From the NCBI RefSeq assembly GCF_002847305.1, contig NZ_CP025408.1:1162001-1226000 (forward strand): 64,000 nucleotides of DNA, read 5' to 3'. A program made the position numbers and the translations under genes. The notes below the pieces were generated by a model. The model had not been told where the DNA came from. It ran no database searches and was given only the letters and a program-made list of their open reading frames with translations. Of this stretch, positions 21,346 through 30,571 are shown piece after piece (the stretch's first letter is position 1; every line of letters begins with the position of its first letter). The stretch is from Paracoccus tegillarcae. Lineage in GTDB: Bacteria > Pseudomonadota > Alphaproteobacteria > Rhodobacterales > Rhodobacteraceae.

Positions 21346-22637
21346 CCGACTTTTTCAACGGAATAGAGCCCGTCCGCTTTGCGCCGGACGCGACGGGCCT
21401 TGCCTATCGGCACTATGACCCCGACGAAACGGTCGCGGGCAAGCGGCTAGAGGATCAGTTGCGCTTTGCCGTGGCCTATTGGCATTCTTTTGCATGGCCG
21501 GGGGGTGATCCGTTCGGCGGTCAGACCTTTCAGCGGCCATGGTTCGCCGACGACATGGATGCGGCGCGGCGAAAGGCTGATGTGGCGTTCGAGATGTTCG
21601 GTATTCTGGGCGTGCCCTATTTCTGCTTCCACGATGCCGATATCCGCCCCGAGGGAAGCAGTTTCGCCGAAAGCAAACGCAACTTCGAAGAGATCATCGC
21701 CGTCTTTGAGGCAAAGATGGAAACCGCCCGCACCCGGCTGCTTTGGGGAACGGCCAACCTGTTTTCGCATCGCCGGTTCATGTCTGGCGCGGCGACAAAT
21801 CCCGACCCGGAGATATTCGCCTGGTCCGCCGCGACGATCAAGAATTGCATGGACGCGACGCATCGGTTGAACGGCGAAAACTATGTGCTTTGGGGCGGGC
21901 GCGAAGGCTATGAAACGCTGCTGAACACCGATCTGGCGCGCGAGATGGACCAGATGGGCCGGATGCTGTCGATGGTCGTCGATTACAAGCACAAGATCGG
22001 CTTCAAAGGCCAGATTCTGGTCGAACCAAAGCCGCAAGAGCCCAGCAAGCATCAATATGATTACGACGTGGCCACGGTTTACGGATTTCTGCAGCGCTAT
22101 GGTCTGGAAAATGAAGTAAAACTGAACCTCGAACAGGGTCATGCCATTCTGGCGGGCCATACATTTGAACATGAGATCGCGCTGGCCAGCGCGCTTGGGC
22201 TGCTTGGGTCCATCGACATGAACCGCAACGATTATCAGTCTGGCTGGGACACCGACCAGTTTCCCACCAATGTGCCCGAGGTCACGTTGGCCTATTATGA
22301 AATCCTCAAGGCGGGCGGGTTTACCACCGGCGGCACCAATTTCGATGCCAAGCTGCGCCGTCAGTCGCTGTCGCCCGAAGACCTGATCGCAGCCCATGTC
22401 GGCGCAATAGATGTGTGCGCGCGCGGATTGAAAGCGGCGGCAAAGATGCTTGATGACGACCTGCTAGAGGCCGCGCGGCGCGACCGCTATGCCGGATGGG
22501 ACAGTGCCGATGCGCAAGCGATGCTGAACAGCGATCTTGCCAGCATCGCAGCCCAGGTCGAGGCCAGCGGGCGCGACCCACAACCGCAATCGGGACGGCA
22601 GGAAATTCTTGAAAACATCGTCAATCGCTACGTTTGA
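21342..22637 (+). CDS. xylA: xylose isomerase
   Basis: A 431-residue TIM-barrel isomerase converting D-xylose to D-xylulose (and glucose to fructose in vitro). It is of class II length. Recognisable family blocks are [19 protein letters not shown] near residue 45, [10 protein letters not shown] with the catalytic His, [18 protein letters not shown] with a metal-binding Glu, [17 protein letters not shown], and GSIDMNRND with metal-binding Asp. The first gene after the regulator, it is followed by a second isomerase-like gene. No xylulokinase is directly linked; the nearest FGGY kinases are at 7.1 kb and 50.2 kb. Confidence 0.95.
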   Translation: MTDFFNGIEPVRFAPDATGLAYRHYDPDETVAGKRLEDQLRFAVAYWHSFAWPGGDPFGGQTFQRPWFADDMDAARRKADVAFEMFGILGVPYFCFHDADIRPEGSSFAESKRNFEEIIAVFEAKMETARTRLLWGTANLFSHRRFMSGAATNPDPEIFAWSAATIKNCMDATHRLNGENYVLWGGREGYETLLNTDLAREMDQMGRMLSMVVDYKHKIGFKGQILVEPKPQEPSKHQYDYDVATVYGFLQRYGLENEVKLNLEQGHAILAGHTFEHEIALASALGLLGSIDMNRNDYQSGWDTDQFPTNVPEVTLAYYEILKAGGFTTGGTNFDAKLRRQSLSPEDLIAAHVGAIDVCARGLKAAAKMLDDDLLEAARRDRYAGWDSADAQAMLNSDLASIAAQVEASGRDPQPQSGRQEILENIVNRYV

Positions 22638-22656
22638 GACGAGGAAGGACAGACAG

Positions 22657-23712
22657 ATGAAAACCATCAAGGGCCCCGGCCTGTTTCTGGCACAATTCGT
22701 CGGTGATGCGGCGCCATTCAATTCGTGGGATGCAATCACCAAATGGGCGGCTGATATCGGCTATCTGGGGGTGCAGGTTCCGGTCTGGGATGCCCGCCTT
22801 GTCGATCTGGAAAAGCTCGCCGCGTCCAGGGACTATGCTCAGGAATGGGCCGGCAAGGCGCGCGAGAACGGCGTCGAGGTGACCGATCTGTCGAGCCATA
22901 TCATCGGCCAGCTGGTCGCCGTGCATCCGGCCTATGACGAGTGGGTAGATGGCTTTGCGGCCGCAAAGGTTCAGGGCAAGCCCAGGGAACGCACCGAATG
23001 GGCAATCGATCAGGTCAAGAAAGCCATCACCGCGACGAACCATCTGGGTATCGGTCAGCATGTGACCTTTTCAGGCGGGCTGTGCTGGCCCTTCATCTAT
23101 CCCTTCCCGCAGCGACCGCAGGGGCTGGTCGAAACCGCCTTTGACGAGCTGGCCCGGCGCTGGCGGCCGATTCTGGATCACGCGGACGAAATGGGCGTGG
23201 ACGTCTGCTACGAAATCCATCCGATGGAGGATCTGCATGACGGCGACACGTTCGAGATGTTCCTTGACCGGCTGGACGGCCACCCGCGCTGCAACATGCT
23301 GTACGACCCGTCGCATTACGTCCTGCAATGCCTGGATTATCTGGACAATATCGACATCTATGCCGACCGCATCAAGATGTTCCACGTCAAGGATGCCGAG
23401 TTCAATCCGACCGGGCGCAAGGGCGTCTATGGGGGCTTTCAGCCTTGGGTGAACCGCGCGGGCAGGTTCCGCAGCACCGGCGACGGGCAGGTGGATTTCG
23501 GGGCGATCTTTTCCAAGTTGGCGGCGAATGATTTCGATGGCTGGGCCGTGGTCGAATGGGAATGCGCCCTGAAGCACCCCGAGGACGGCGCACGCGAAGG
23601 CGCGCAATTCGTCAAGGACCATATCATCCGCGTCACACCGCATGCCTTTGATGACTTCGTCGGCGGCAGTGCGGATGAAAAAACCAACCGCAAATTTCTG
23701 GGGATCGACTGA
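22657..23712 (+). CDS. sugar phosphate isomerase/epimerase family TIM-barrel protein
   Basis: A 351-residue xylose-isomerase-like TIM-barrel protein. Metal-binding residues are visible in CYEIHPMEDLHDGD, MLYDPSHYVLQ and MFHVKDAEF, and VVEWECALKHPEDG ends the barrel. The chosen ATG at 22657 follows GAGGAAGGA; the frame extends 40 codons upstream into xylA but without family-like residues. The same pairing with a Gfo/Idh/MocA gene and a ribose-type ABC transporter is common in rhizobial and Rhodobacterales sugar loci. The substrate is unknown; a ketose or inosose epimerase role is possible. Confidence 0.8.
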   Translation: MKTIKGPGLFLAQFVGDAAPFNSWDAITKWAADIGYLGVQVPVWDARLVDLEKLAASRDYAQEWAGKARENGVEVTDLSSHIIGQLVAVHPAYDEWVDGFAAAKVQGKPRERTEWAIDQVKKAITATNHLGIGQHVTFSGGLCWPFIYPFPQRPQGLVETAFDELARRWRPILDHADEMGVDVCYEIHPMEDLHDGDTFEMFLDRLDGHPRCNMLYDPSHYVLQCLDYLDNIDIYADRIKMFHVKDAEFNPTGRKGVYGGFQPWVNRAGRFRSTGDGQVDFGAIFSKLAANDFDGWAVVEWECALKHPEDGAREGAQFVKDHIIRVTPHAFDDFVGGSADEKTNRKFLGID

Positions 23713-23713
23713 T

Positions 23714-24856
23714 ATGGCACGGATCAGACTGGGCATGGTTGGCGGCGGCAATGACGCCTTTATCGGCGGGGTTCACCGGATTGCCAGCCGCATCGACGAT
23801 CGGTTCGAACTGGTCGCGGGGGCGCTGTCCTCGACGCCGGAAAAGGCAAAGGCCAGCGGCGAGGCCCTGGGTCTGGCGCCCGAACGGTCCTACGGCTCAT
23901 TCGAAGAGATGGCCGAGGCCGAGGCCGCCCGCGAAGATGGCATCGAGGCGGTCAGCATCGTGACCCCGAACCATGTTCACTACTCTGCCGCCAAGGCGTT
24001 TCTGGATCGCGGCATCCATGTCATCTGCGACAAGCCGCTGACCTCGACCGCAGAGGATGCCGAGGCAATGGCAAACGCGGTTGCTGGCAGCAAGGCGCTG
24101 TTCATCCTGACCCATAACTATACCGGCTATCCGATGATCCGGCAGGCGCGCGAAATGATCGCCGCCGGTGATATCGGGACATTGCGGGTGGTGCAGGTTG
24201 AATATGCGCAGGACTGGCTGACCGATCCTGTGGAAAGCGAGGGCTCGAAACAGGCCCAGTGGCGGACCGATCCCGCCCGCTCTGGCGCCGGTGGCGCGAC
24301 CGGCGACATCGGCACCCATGCCTATAACCTTGCCTGTTTCGTGACCGGCTTGCGGGGCGAGGAACTGGCGGCCGATCTGCAAAGCTTTGGCGTGGGTCGG
24401 TCGCTGGACGACAACGCCCATGTCATGCTGCGCTTTGCGGGCGGCGGTCGCGGGATGCTGTGGTGCAGCCAGGTCGCGCCGGGCAATGAAAACAACCTGC
24501 GTCTGCGTGTCTATGGCGACAAGGGCGGGCTGGAATGGAAGCAAGAGGACCCGAATTACCTGTGGTTCACGCCGCATGGCGAACCGCCCCGCCTGATCCG
24601 GCGCATGGGCGCGGGCGCCAGCGAGGCGGCGAATGCAGTCAGCCGCATTCCGGGCGGCCACCCCGAGGGGTATCTTGAGGGCTTCGCCACGATCTATGCC
24701 GGCGCCGCAGATGCGATCCGCGCGGTGCAGGGCGGCAGCGCGCGCGACGACGCCATGGGTCTGCTGCCGGACATACAGGCGGGGCTGGACGGCATGGCCT
24801 TTGTGCGGGCCTGCGTCACCTCTGCCGGCGACAATTCAGCCTGGGTCAAGCTATGA
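23714..24856 (+). CDS. Gfo/Idh/MocA-family oxidoreductase
   Basis: A 380-residue NAD(P)-dependent dehydrogenase. The Rossmann motif is GMVGGGNDAFIGGVHR (about residues 7-22). The EKP-type motif is altered to CDKPLTSTAEDA (near 98), keeping the catalytic Lys, and the GGATGDIGTHAYNLACF block (near 195) supplies Asp and His. It starts one base after the upstream stop. It probably oxidises the sugar, or a derivative, imported by the adjacent transporter. The LWFTPHGEPPRLIRR region near 285 marks the subgroup that pairs with TIM-barrel isomerases. Confidence 0.85.
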   Translation: MARIRLGMVGGGNDAFIGGVHRIASRIDDRFELVAGALSSTPEKAKASGEALGLAPERSYGSFEEMAEAEAAREDGIEAVSIVTPNHVHYSAAKAFLDRGIHVICDKPLTSTAEDAEAMANAVAGSKALFILTHNYTGYPMIRQAREMIAAGDIGTLRVVQVEYAQDWLTDPVESEGSKQAQWRTDPARSGAGGATGDIGTHAYNLACFVTGLRGEELAADLQSFGVGRSLDDNAHVMLRFAGGGRGMLWCSQVAPGNENNLRLRVYGDKGGLEWKQEDPNYLWFTPHGEPPRLIRRMGAGASEAANAVSRIPGGHPEGYLEGFATIYAGAADAIRAVQGGSARDDAMGLLPDIQAGLDGMAFVRACVTSAGDNSAWVKL

Positions 24857-26370
24857 CCGGTCAACCCGTCCTGTCGATGCGCGACGTTCACAAGAATTTC
24901 GGCCCGATCGAGGTCTTGCACGGCGTCGATCTGGACCTGCACGCAGGCGAGGTCCTGGCGCTGATCGGCGAAAACGGGGCGGGCAAATCGACCACGATGA
25001 AATGTCTTGCCGGATATCAGCCGCCCAGTTCGGGGCGCATCCTGCTGGACGGCGCAGAGGTCACCTTTGGCTCGCTGCATGACGGCGAAGAGGCTGGCAT
25101 CGTCCTGATCCATCAGGAATTCAATCTGGCCGAGCAGTTGACCGTCGAGCAGAACATCTTTCTTGGCCGCGAGGTGCTGAAACGCGGTTTGCTGGACAAG
25201 GCGGAAATGCGGCGGCGGTCGCGCGACTATCTGGCCCGCGTCAAGTGCACCGTCGATCCGGATACCCCGGTGTCGCGGCTGTCGAATTCCGACAAGCAGA
25301 TGGTCGAAATCGCCAAGGCGCTTAGCCGTGATGCGCGGGTGCTGATCATGGACGAACCGACCGCCGTTCTGACAAACGCCGAGGCCAGCATCCTCTTTGA
25401 TCAGGTGCGCGCCCTCAGGGATGCGGGCACCGCGATCCTGTTCACCTCGCACAAGCTGGGCGAGGTCAAGGATATCGCGGATCGCGTGACCATCATGCGC
25501 GACGGGGCGGTGGTCCATTCCGGGCCGACCAGCGAGATGACCGAGGATGACATGGCGACCGCGATGGTGGGCCGCGATGTCTCGGATCTTTATCCCGCCA
25601 AGCCCGGCGTTCCACCCGACGCGCCCGTCCTGCTGAAGGTCGAAGGGCTGGACGTGCCGGGCTTTGCGAGTGATCTGTCATTCGAGCTACGTCAGGGCGA
25701 GATCCTGGGCTTTGCCGGTCTGATCGGATCGGGCCGGACCGAGGCGATGGAGGGGCTGTGCGGTTTGCGCCCCGCCCAGGCCGACCGCATCGAGATCGAC
25801 GGGCAGGCGATCGCTATCCGGAGCCCCTCGGACGCGCTGGATCGGGGGCTGTGCTATCTGACCGAGGACCGCAAGATCCGGGGCCTGCTGCTGGACAAGG
25901 GGATGCGGGTCAATCTGACGCTGCAGGCGCTGGAAAAATTCGGCGGGATGCTGATCGACAGGCAGGCCGAAGAGGCCGCCCTGACGCGCGCCATTGACGA
26001 GTTCGATATCCGCGCCGGTCGCCGCGATGTGCGCGTCGGCAACCTGTCCGGCGGCAATCAGCAGAAGCTGTTGCTGGCCAAGGTCATGCAGTCGGAACCC
26101 CGGATCCTGATCGCGGACGAACCGACGCGCGGCATTGATATCGGCACCAAGCAACAGATCTATGCCTATCTGCGCAAGCTGACCCACGAGGGGCTCGCGA
26201 TCATCGTCGTCTCGTCTGAAATGCAAGAGATCATCGGCCTTGCGGACCGCGTCGCCGTCATGCGGCGGGGACGCATCGCCGGAATGCTGGATGCAGGCCA
26301 AATCACCGAAGATACGATCGTGCGCCACGCCATGGGCGTCGGTGCCGACACCAGTGGGAGGGCCGCGTGA
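24853..26370 (+). CDS. sugar ABC transporter ATP-binding protein, RbsA/XylG type
   Basis: A 505-residue ATPase with two fused nucleotide-binding domains, typical of ribose/xylose-class (CUT2) importers. The first half has GENGAGKST near 39-47 and Walker B VLIMDEPTAVLTNAE; the second has the degenerate loop FAGLIGSGRTEAMEGL and the conserved LSGGNQQKLLLAKVMQSEPRILIADEPTRGIDIGTK in parts. Its start overlaps the dehydrogenase stop (ATGA) and its stop overlaps the permease start. With xylA in the operon, D-xylose is the leading substrate candidate. Confidence 0.93.
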   Translation: MTGQPVLSMRDVHKNFGPIEVLHGVDLDLHAGEVLALIGENGAGKSTTMKCLAGYQPPSSGRILLDGAEVTFGSLHDGEEAGIVLIHQEFNLAEQLTVEQNIFLGREVLKRGLLDKAEMRRRSRDYLARVKCTVDPDTPVSRLSNSDKQMVEIAKALSRDARVLIMDEPTAVLTNAEASILFDQVRALRDAGTAILFTSHKLGEVKDIADRVTIMRDGAVVHSGPTSEMTEDDMATAMVGRDVSDLYPAKPGVPPDAPVLLKVEGLDVPGFASDLSFELRQGEILGFAGLIGSGRTEAMEGLCGLRPAQADRIEIDGQAIAIRSPSDALDRGLCYLTEDRKIRGLLLDKGMRVNLTLQALEKFGGMLIDRQAEEAALTRAIDEFDIRAGRRDVRVGNLSGGNQQKLLLAKVMQSEPRILIADEPTRGIDIGTKQQIYAYLRKLTHEGLAIIVVSSEMQEIIGLADRVAVMRRGRIAGMLDAGQITEDTIVRHAMGVGADTSGRAA

Positions 26371-27368
26371 TGGCAAACCAAACCGTGACCACCGCACCGC
26401 GTCGCAGCCTGCCCTCGATGAGCGTGCTTGGCCCGATTATCGCGCTGGTCTTGCTGGTCATCATGGGCGCGCTGATGAACCCGAATTTCCTTGGCGCGGC
26501 CAATATCACCAACGTGCTTGCGCGGTCCGCCTTTATCGGGATCATCGCGGTGGGCATGACTTTTGTGATCACCGCCGGCGGGCTGGACCTGTCGGTCGGT
26601 TCGATGGCCGCCTTTGTCGCGGCACTGATGATTCTGGTGATGAACGCGGCGCTGCCATCCCTGGGCGTCGGGGTGCCCGTCGTCCTGCTGGGGATGCTGA
26701 CGGCGCTGGTTGCGGGGCTGTTGGCGGGGTTGCTGAACGGGTTTCTGATCACCACGGTCAGGATCGAGGCGTTCATCGTCACACTGGGCACGATGGGCAT
26801 CTATCGCAGCCTTGTCACATGGCTGGCAGATGGCGGCACGCTGTCGCTGAATTTCGATCTGCGCACCTTTTATCGCCCGGTCTATTTCGACGGCATCTTC
26901 GGCATTGCATGGCCGATCATCGTCTTTGCGCTGGTTGTCATCATCGGCGAGATCCTGATGAGCAAGGCCCGCTTTGGCCGGCGCTGTGCCGCCACCGGAT
27001 CGAACGAGCAGGTCGCGCATTATTCCAATGTGGATGTGAACCGCACGCGCCTGCTGACCTATGCAATGCTGGGTATGCTGGTTGGTGTGGCGACGATCAT
27101 GTATGTGCCGCGGCTTGGCTCTGCCTCGGCCTCGACCGGGGTCTTGTGGGAGCTGGAGGCCATCGCCGCCGTGATCATCGGGGGCACCGTTCTGAAGGGC
27201 GGTTTTGGTCGGGTCTGGGGCACGGTTATCGGTGTGCTGATCCTGAGCCTGATCGACAATATCCTGAACCTGACCGACCTTGTGTCGCCATATCTCAACG
27301 GCGCCATTCAAGGCATCATCATCATTCTGGCTGTGATCCTGCAGCGGGAAGCAAAGGCAAAGGGCTGA
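26367..27368 (+). CDS. sugar ABC transporter permease, RbsC/XylH type
   Basis: A 333-residue membrane protein of the CUT2 permease family with about ten hydrophobic segments. The family blocks are IIAVGMTFVITAGGLDLSVGSMAAF near residues 60-85 and AIAAVIIGGTVLKGGFGRVWGT near 270-291. The start may be the GTG at 26367 that overlaps the ATPase stop, or the ATG immediately after at 26370; both follow GGGAGG. One permease copy presumably forms a homodimer. Confidence 0.92.
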   Translation: MMANQTVTTAPRRSLPSMSVLGPIIALVLLVIMGALMNPNFLGAANITNVLARSAFIGIIAVGMTFVITAGGLDLSVGSMAAFVAALMILVMNAALPSLGVGVPVVLLGMLTALVAGLLAGLLNGFLITTVRIEAFIVTLGTMGIYRSLVTWLADGGTLSLNFDLRTFYRPVYFDGIFGIAWPIIVFALVVIIGEILMSKARFGRRCAATGSNEQVAHYSNVDVNRTRLLTYAMLGMLVGVATIMYVPRLGSASASTGVLWELEAIAAVIIGGTVLKGGFGRVWGTVIGVLILSLIDNILNLTDLVSPYLNGAIQGIIIILAVILQREAKAKG

Positions 27369-27401
27369 AAGCCCTGCCATCCAAACGGGAGGAAACGAAC
27401 C

Positions 27402-28352
27402 ATGACCTATATGCGCACAATATTGACGGGCGCCGCGCTGGCCGCGCTAGGCACCGCCGCAATGGCGCAGGACGAGACGAAGGTAATCGGCGTCTCGATT
27501 CCTGCGGCGACACATGGCTGGGCCGGCGGCATGAATTTTCATGCTCAGGCAGCGGTCGAGCGTCTGGAAGAGGTCTATCCGCAACTGGATTTCGTCCTGT
27601 CCACCGCCTCCGACCCTGCCCAGCAGGTCAATGATATCGAGGATATGCTGGCCACGCGCGATATCAGCGCGCTGGTCGTGCTGCCCTTCGAATCCGAACC
27701 GCTGACCGCGCCGGTTCAGGCCGTTTCCGAGGCAGGCGCCTGGGTCACCGTGGTCGACCGGGGGCTGGCGGTCGAAGGGATCGACGATCTGTATGTCGCG
27801 GGCGACAATCCGGGTTTTGGCCGCGTTGCGGGCGAATATATGGCCGAAAAGATGCCAGATGGCGGCAATATCGTGGTTTTGCGCGGCATTCCGACCACCA
27901 TCGACAATGAACGTGTCGAGGGCTTTCAGGCGGCCATCGAGGGGTCCGGGATCGAGATCATCGGCATGGAGCACGGCAACTGGAACCGCGATGAAAGCTT
28001 TAACGTGATGCAGGATTTCCTGTCGCGGCATGAGCAGATCGACGCGGTCTGGGCCTCGGATGATGACATGGCGGTGGGCGTTCTGGCAGCGATCGACGCA
28101 GCAGGGCGCGACGACGTGCAGTTCGTGCTTGGCGGCGCGGGGATGAAGGAAATGGTCAAGCGCGTCATGGACGGCGATGCCATGATCCCGGCCGACGTCA
28201 CCTATCCGCCTTCGATGATCGCGACGGCCATTGAAATGACCGCCGTGGGCATGACCTCGACCACGCCGGTATCGGGGACGTTCACCATCGGATCGGTGCT
28301 GATCACGCCCGAGAACGCAGAGCAGTTCTATTATCCCGACAGCCCGTTCTGA
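27402..28352 (+). CDS. sugar ABC transporter periplasmic binding protein (RbsB type)
   Basis: A 316-residue CUT2 binding protein. The signal peptide is about residues 1-22 (ending AAMA, before QDETKVIGVSIP). The mature fold shows SIPAATHGWAGGMNFHAQ, which supplies aromatic sugar-stacking residues, then VVLPFESEPLTAP, VDRGL, WASDDDMAVGVLAAI and the hinge YPPSMIATA. The ATG at 27402 follows GGGAGGAAACG. It ends the operon, and a strong hairpin lies 8 bases downstream. Confidence 0.92.
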   Translation: MTYMRTILTGAALAALGTAAMAQDETKVIGVSIPAATHGWAGGMNFHAQAAVERLEEVYPQLDFVLSTASDPAQQVNDIEDMLATRDISALVVLPFESEPLTAPVQAVSEAGAWVTVVDRGLAVEGIDDLYVAGDNPGFGRVAGEYMAEKMPDGGNIVVLRGIPTTIDNERVEGFQAAIEGSGIEIIGMEHGNWNRDESFNVMQDFLSRHEQIDAVWASDDDMAVGVLAAIDAAGRDDVQFVLGGAGMKEMVKRVMDGDAMIPADVTYPPSMIATAIEMTAVGMTSTTPVSGTFTIGSVLITPENAEQFYYPDSPF

Positions 28353-28360
28353 GGGGCAAA

Positions 28361-28390
28361 CCGGCCAGCCGTTTTCCTTCGGCTGGCCGG
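28361..28390 (+). terminator. strong hairpin at the end of the xylA/ABC operon
   Basis: CCGGCCAGCCG and CGGCTGGCCGG form a perfect 11-base-pair stem with an 8-base loop, starting 8 bases after the binding-protein stop. There is no T run behind it, so it may stabilise the 3' end as well as, or instead of, terminating. Confidence 0.6.
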
Positions 28391-28461
28391 CAACGTTCGG
28401 TGTGTGGCGGTGTCAGCGGGGACCGAATCCGTAACCTGCGGTTTCATTTGATTTTTCGCCG

Positions 28462-28510
28462 CACCGGGCGTGCACAGGCGAGGCACAGCGCGTACACCGG
28501 GCGTACACAG
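28462..28510. repeat. 16-base direct repeat, two copies 33 bases apart
   Basis: CACCGGGCGTGCACAG at 28462-28477 recurs with one change (CACCGGGCGTACACAG) at 28495-28510. The pair lies between two convergent operons, just beyond the antiporter stop codon (28546). Function is not apparent. Confidence 0.5.
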
Positions 28511-28545
28511 CTATCGTACGGTGGCGTTGCGCGCCTGCCGCAACC

Positions 28546-30468
28546 TTACCCCTGATCATAGAGGCTGGTCTTGCGGTCGGCTGGCTGGCCCTCGTCATGG
28601 TCGTCCAGATCATCGCGGCGGATGATGTCGGCCATCTGCTGTTGCAGCAACGGGTCCCACCTGTCGCGCAACTCGCGCACCCGCGCGATGAAGGCCTCGT
28701 TCTCGAAGGCCGGCACGTCGATATCGTAGAAATCGGCGACCTCGCGCAGGGCCTTGCGGTCCATGTCCTCGAAGGCATCGGCCATCTGGGCTGCGCGTTC
28801 ATGCGAGATGCCCAGCGCCTCATAGGCCGAGCGGCCCATCCGCAGCGAACTGTCATAGGTTTCGCGGATGATATCGCGACAACCCAGCGACCAGAGTTCC
28901 AGCACATGGGTCCGGTCAAAGGCGCGCGCGGTCACATGCACATGCGGATAATTCTGCAGCACATAAGAGACCAGCATATTGGTCTGCTGCTGGTCGTCGA
29001 TGGCCACGATCAGCAGTTTCGCGGTGTCGATCCCGGCCGAGGCCAGCAGGTCCGGGCGCGTCGCGTCGCCGTAATAGGTCCGGATGCCGAATTTCCTGAG
29101 CAGGTCGATCTGGCGGGAACTGTAGTCGATCACCGTGGCGCGGTAGCCCGCCGTTTCCAGCATCCGGTCGACAAGTCCCCCGACCCGCCCGCGTCCGGCG
29201 ATGATGATCTCGTCCTGATCCTCGATATCGTCAAAGGCGCGTTGATCGTCACGGGCATAGCGCGGCAGGATCACCCGGTCATAAAGAATGAACAGCAACG
29301 GCGTGATCAGCATCGACATGGCGACCACCAGCAGAAGTTGATCGGCCTGCGGTCCGGGGATCGCGCTTGCGCCTTCGGCATATGACAGCAGGACAAAGCC
29401 GAACTCGCCGGCCTGCGCCAGCGCCAGCGCAAACAGCCAGCGGTCCTGCCCGCGAATGCCGAAGAGACCGCCCAGCACGAAGAGCACGCCCATTTTCGTC
29501 ACCACCAGAACCGCCGTCCAGAACAGCACCTGACCGAGGCTGTCGGCCAACAGGCCGAAATCAATGCCCGCGCCGACGGTCATGAAGAACAGCCCCAAGA
29601 GCAGCCCCTTGAACGGATCGATGTCGGATTCCAGTTCGTGCCGGTATTCGCTGTTGGCCAGAACCACGCCGGCCAGAAAGGTGCCCAATGCGGGCGACAG
29701 GCCCACCAGCGTCATCAAGAGCGCGATACCCACCACAAAGAGCAGCGCGGTCGCGGTAAAGAGTTCGCGCAAGCCCGCCATGGCGATGAAGCGAAAGACC
29801 GGGCGGGTCAGGTAATTGCCGGCAAAGATGACGGCGGCGATGGCCGCGACCGTGACCAGCATGGCCTGCCATGCGGGCAGGCCGGCGATCAGGTTCAGGC
29901 CGCTGCCATGTTCGGCGTCATCGGCTGCGTGGCTGGCGGCCTCGGCGGCCAGTTCCGGCACCGCAAGCAGCGGGATGATGGCCAGCATCGGGATCACGGC
30001 GATGTCCTGAAACAGCAGAACCGAAAAGGCCGACTGACCGCCCTCGGTCCGCATCAGGCCCTTTTCGTTCAGCGTTTGCAGGATGATCGCGGTCGAGGAC
30101 ACGGCCATGATCATGCCGATGGCCAGCCCGGTCTGCCACGCATCACCATTGAGCAGCGACACCGCCGCAAAGGCCAGCACCGTCACCATGACCTGCCCGC
30201 CGCCAAGGCCCAGCAGCCTGCCGCGCATATCCCACAGCTTTTTCGGTTCCAGTTCCAGCCCGACGAGGAACAGCATCATCACCACGCCGAATTCGGCGAA
30301 ATGCTGCAGCGAGACCACATCGACATTGAGCAGTCCCAAAAGCGGGCCGATCACCATCCCGGCCAGCAGATAGCCCAGGACAGAGCCCAGACCAAAGCGC
30401 GTGGCAATCGGCACGGCGATCACGCCGGCGATCAGAAAGATGAAGGCGAGAAGAAGAAAGCTTTCCAT
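28546..30468 (-). CDS. cation:proton antiporter of the CPA2 family (KefB/KefC-like)
   Basis: A 640-residue inner-membrane antiporter. The first 390 residues hold about 12 membrane segments, beginning MESFLLLAFIFLIAGVIAVP and including LLFQDIAVIPML, the CPA2 helix with the conserved QD pair. A TrkA-N domain follows (IIIAGRGRVGGLVDRMLETAGY near 408-430), binding NAD(H), and a charged C-terminal tail. It probably exchanges potassium for protons. The ATG at 30468 is used because it opens the first membrane helix; a 12-codon extension upstream looks unrelated. It is a single gene, convergent with the xylA operon. Confidence 0.9.
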   Translation of the reverse strand: MESFLLLAFIFLIAGVIAVPIATRFGLGSVLGYLLAGMVIGPLLGLLNVDVVSLQHFAEFGVVMMLFLVGLELEPKKLWDMRGRLLGLGGGQVMVTVLAFAAVSLLNGDAWQTGLAIGMIMAVSSTAIILQTLNEKGLMRTEGGQSAFSVLLFQDIAVIPMLAIIPLLAVPELAAEAASHAADDAEHGSGLNLIAGLPAWQAMLVTVAAIAAVIFAGNYLTRPVFRFIAMAGLRELFTATALLFVVGIALLMTLVGLSPALGTFLAGVVLANSEYRHELESDIDPFKGLLLGLFFMTVGAGIDFGLLADSLGQVLFWTAVLVVTKMGVLFVLGGLFGIRGQDRWLFALALAQAGEFGFVLLSYAEGASAIPGPQADQLLLVVAMSMLITPLLFILYDRVILPRYARDDQRAFDDIEDQDEIIIAGRGRVGGLVDRMLETAGYRATVIDYSSRQIDLLRKFGIRTYYGDATRPDLLASAGIDTAKLLIVAIDDQQQTNMLVSYVLQNYPHVHVTARAFDRTHVLELWSLGCRDIIRETYDSSLRMGRSAYEALGISHERAAQMADAFEDMDRKALREVADFYDIDVPAFENEAFIARVRELRDRWDPLLQQQMADIIRRDDLDDHDEGQPADRKTSLYDQG

Positions 30469-30571
30469 GCCAATAGCGGTATTTGCAAGCCGGGCGCGCC
30501 GCAATCACATTCATCGCGGATGAACGGGACGGTTCAGGCAGGAACCGGCGGGCTGGGTGGCGATTGCCTTG

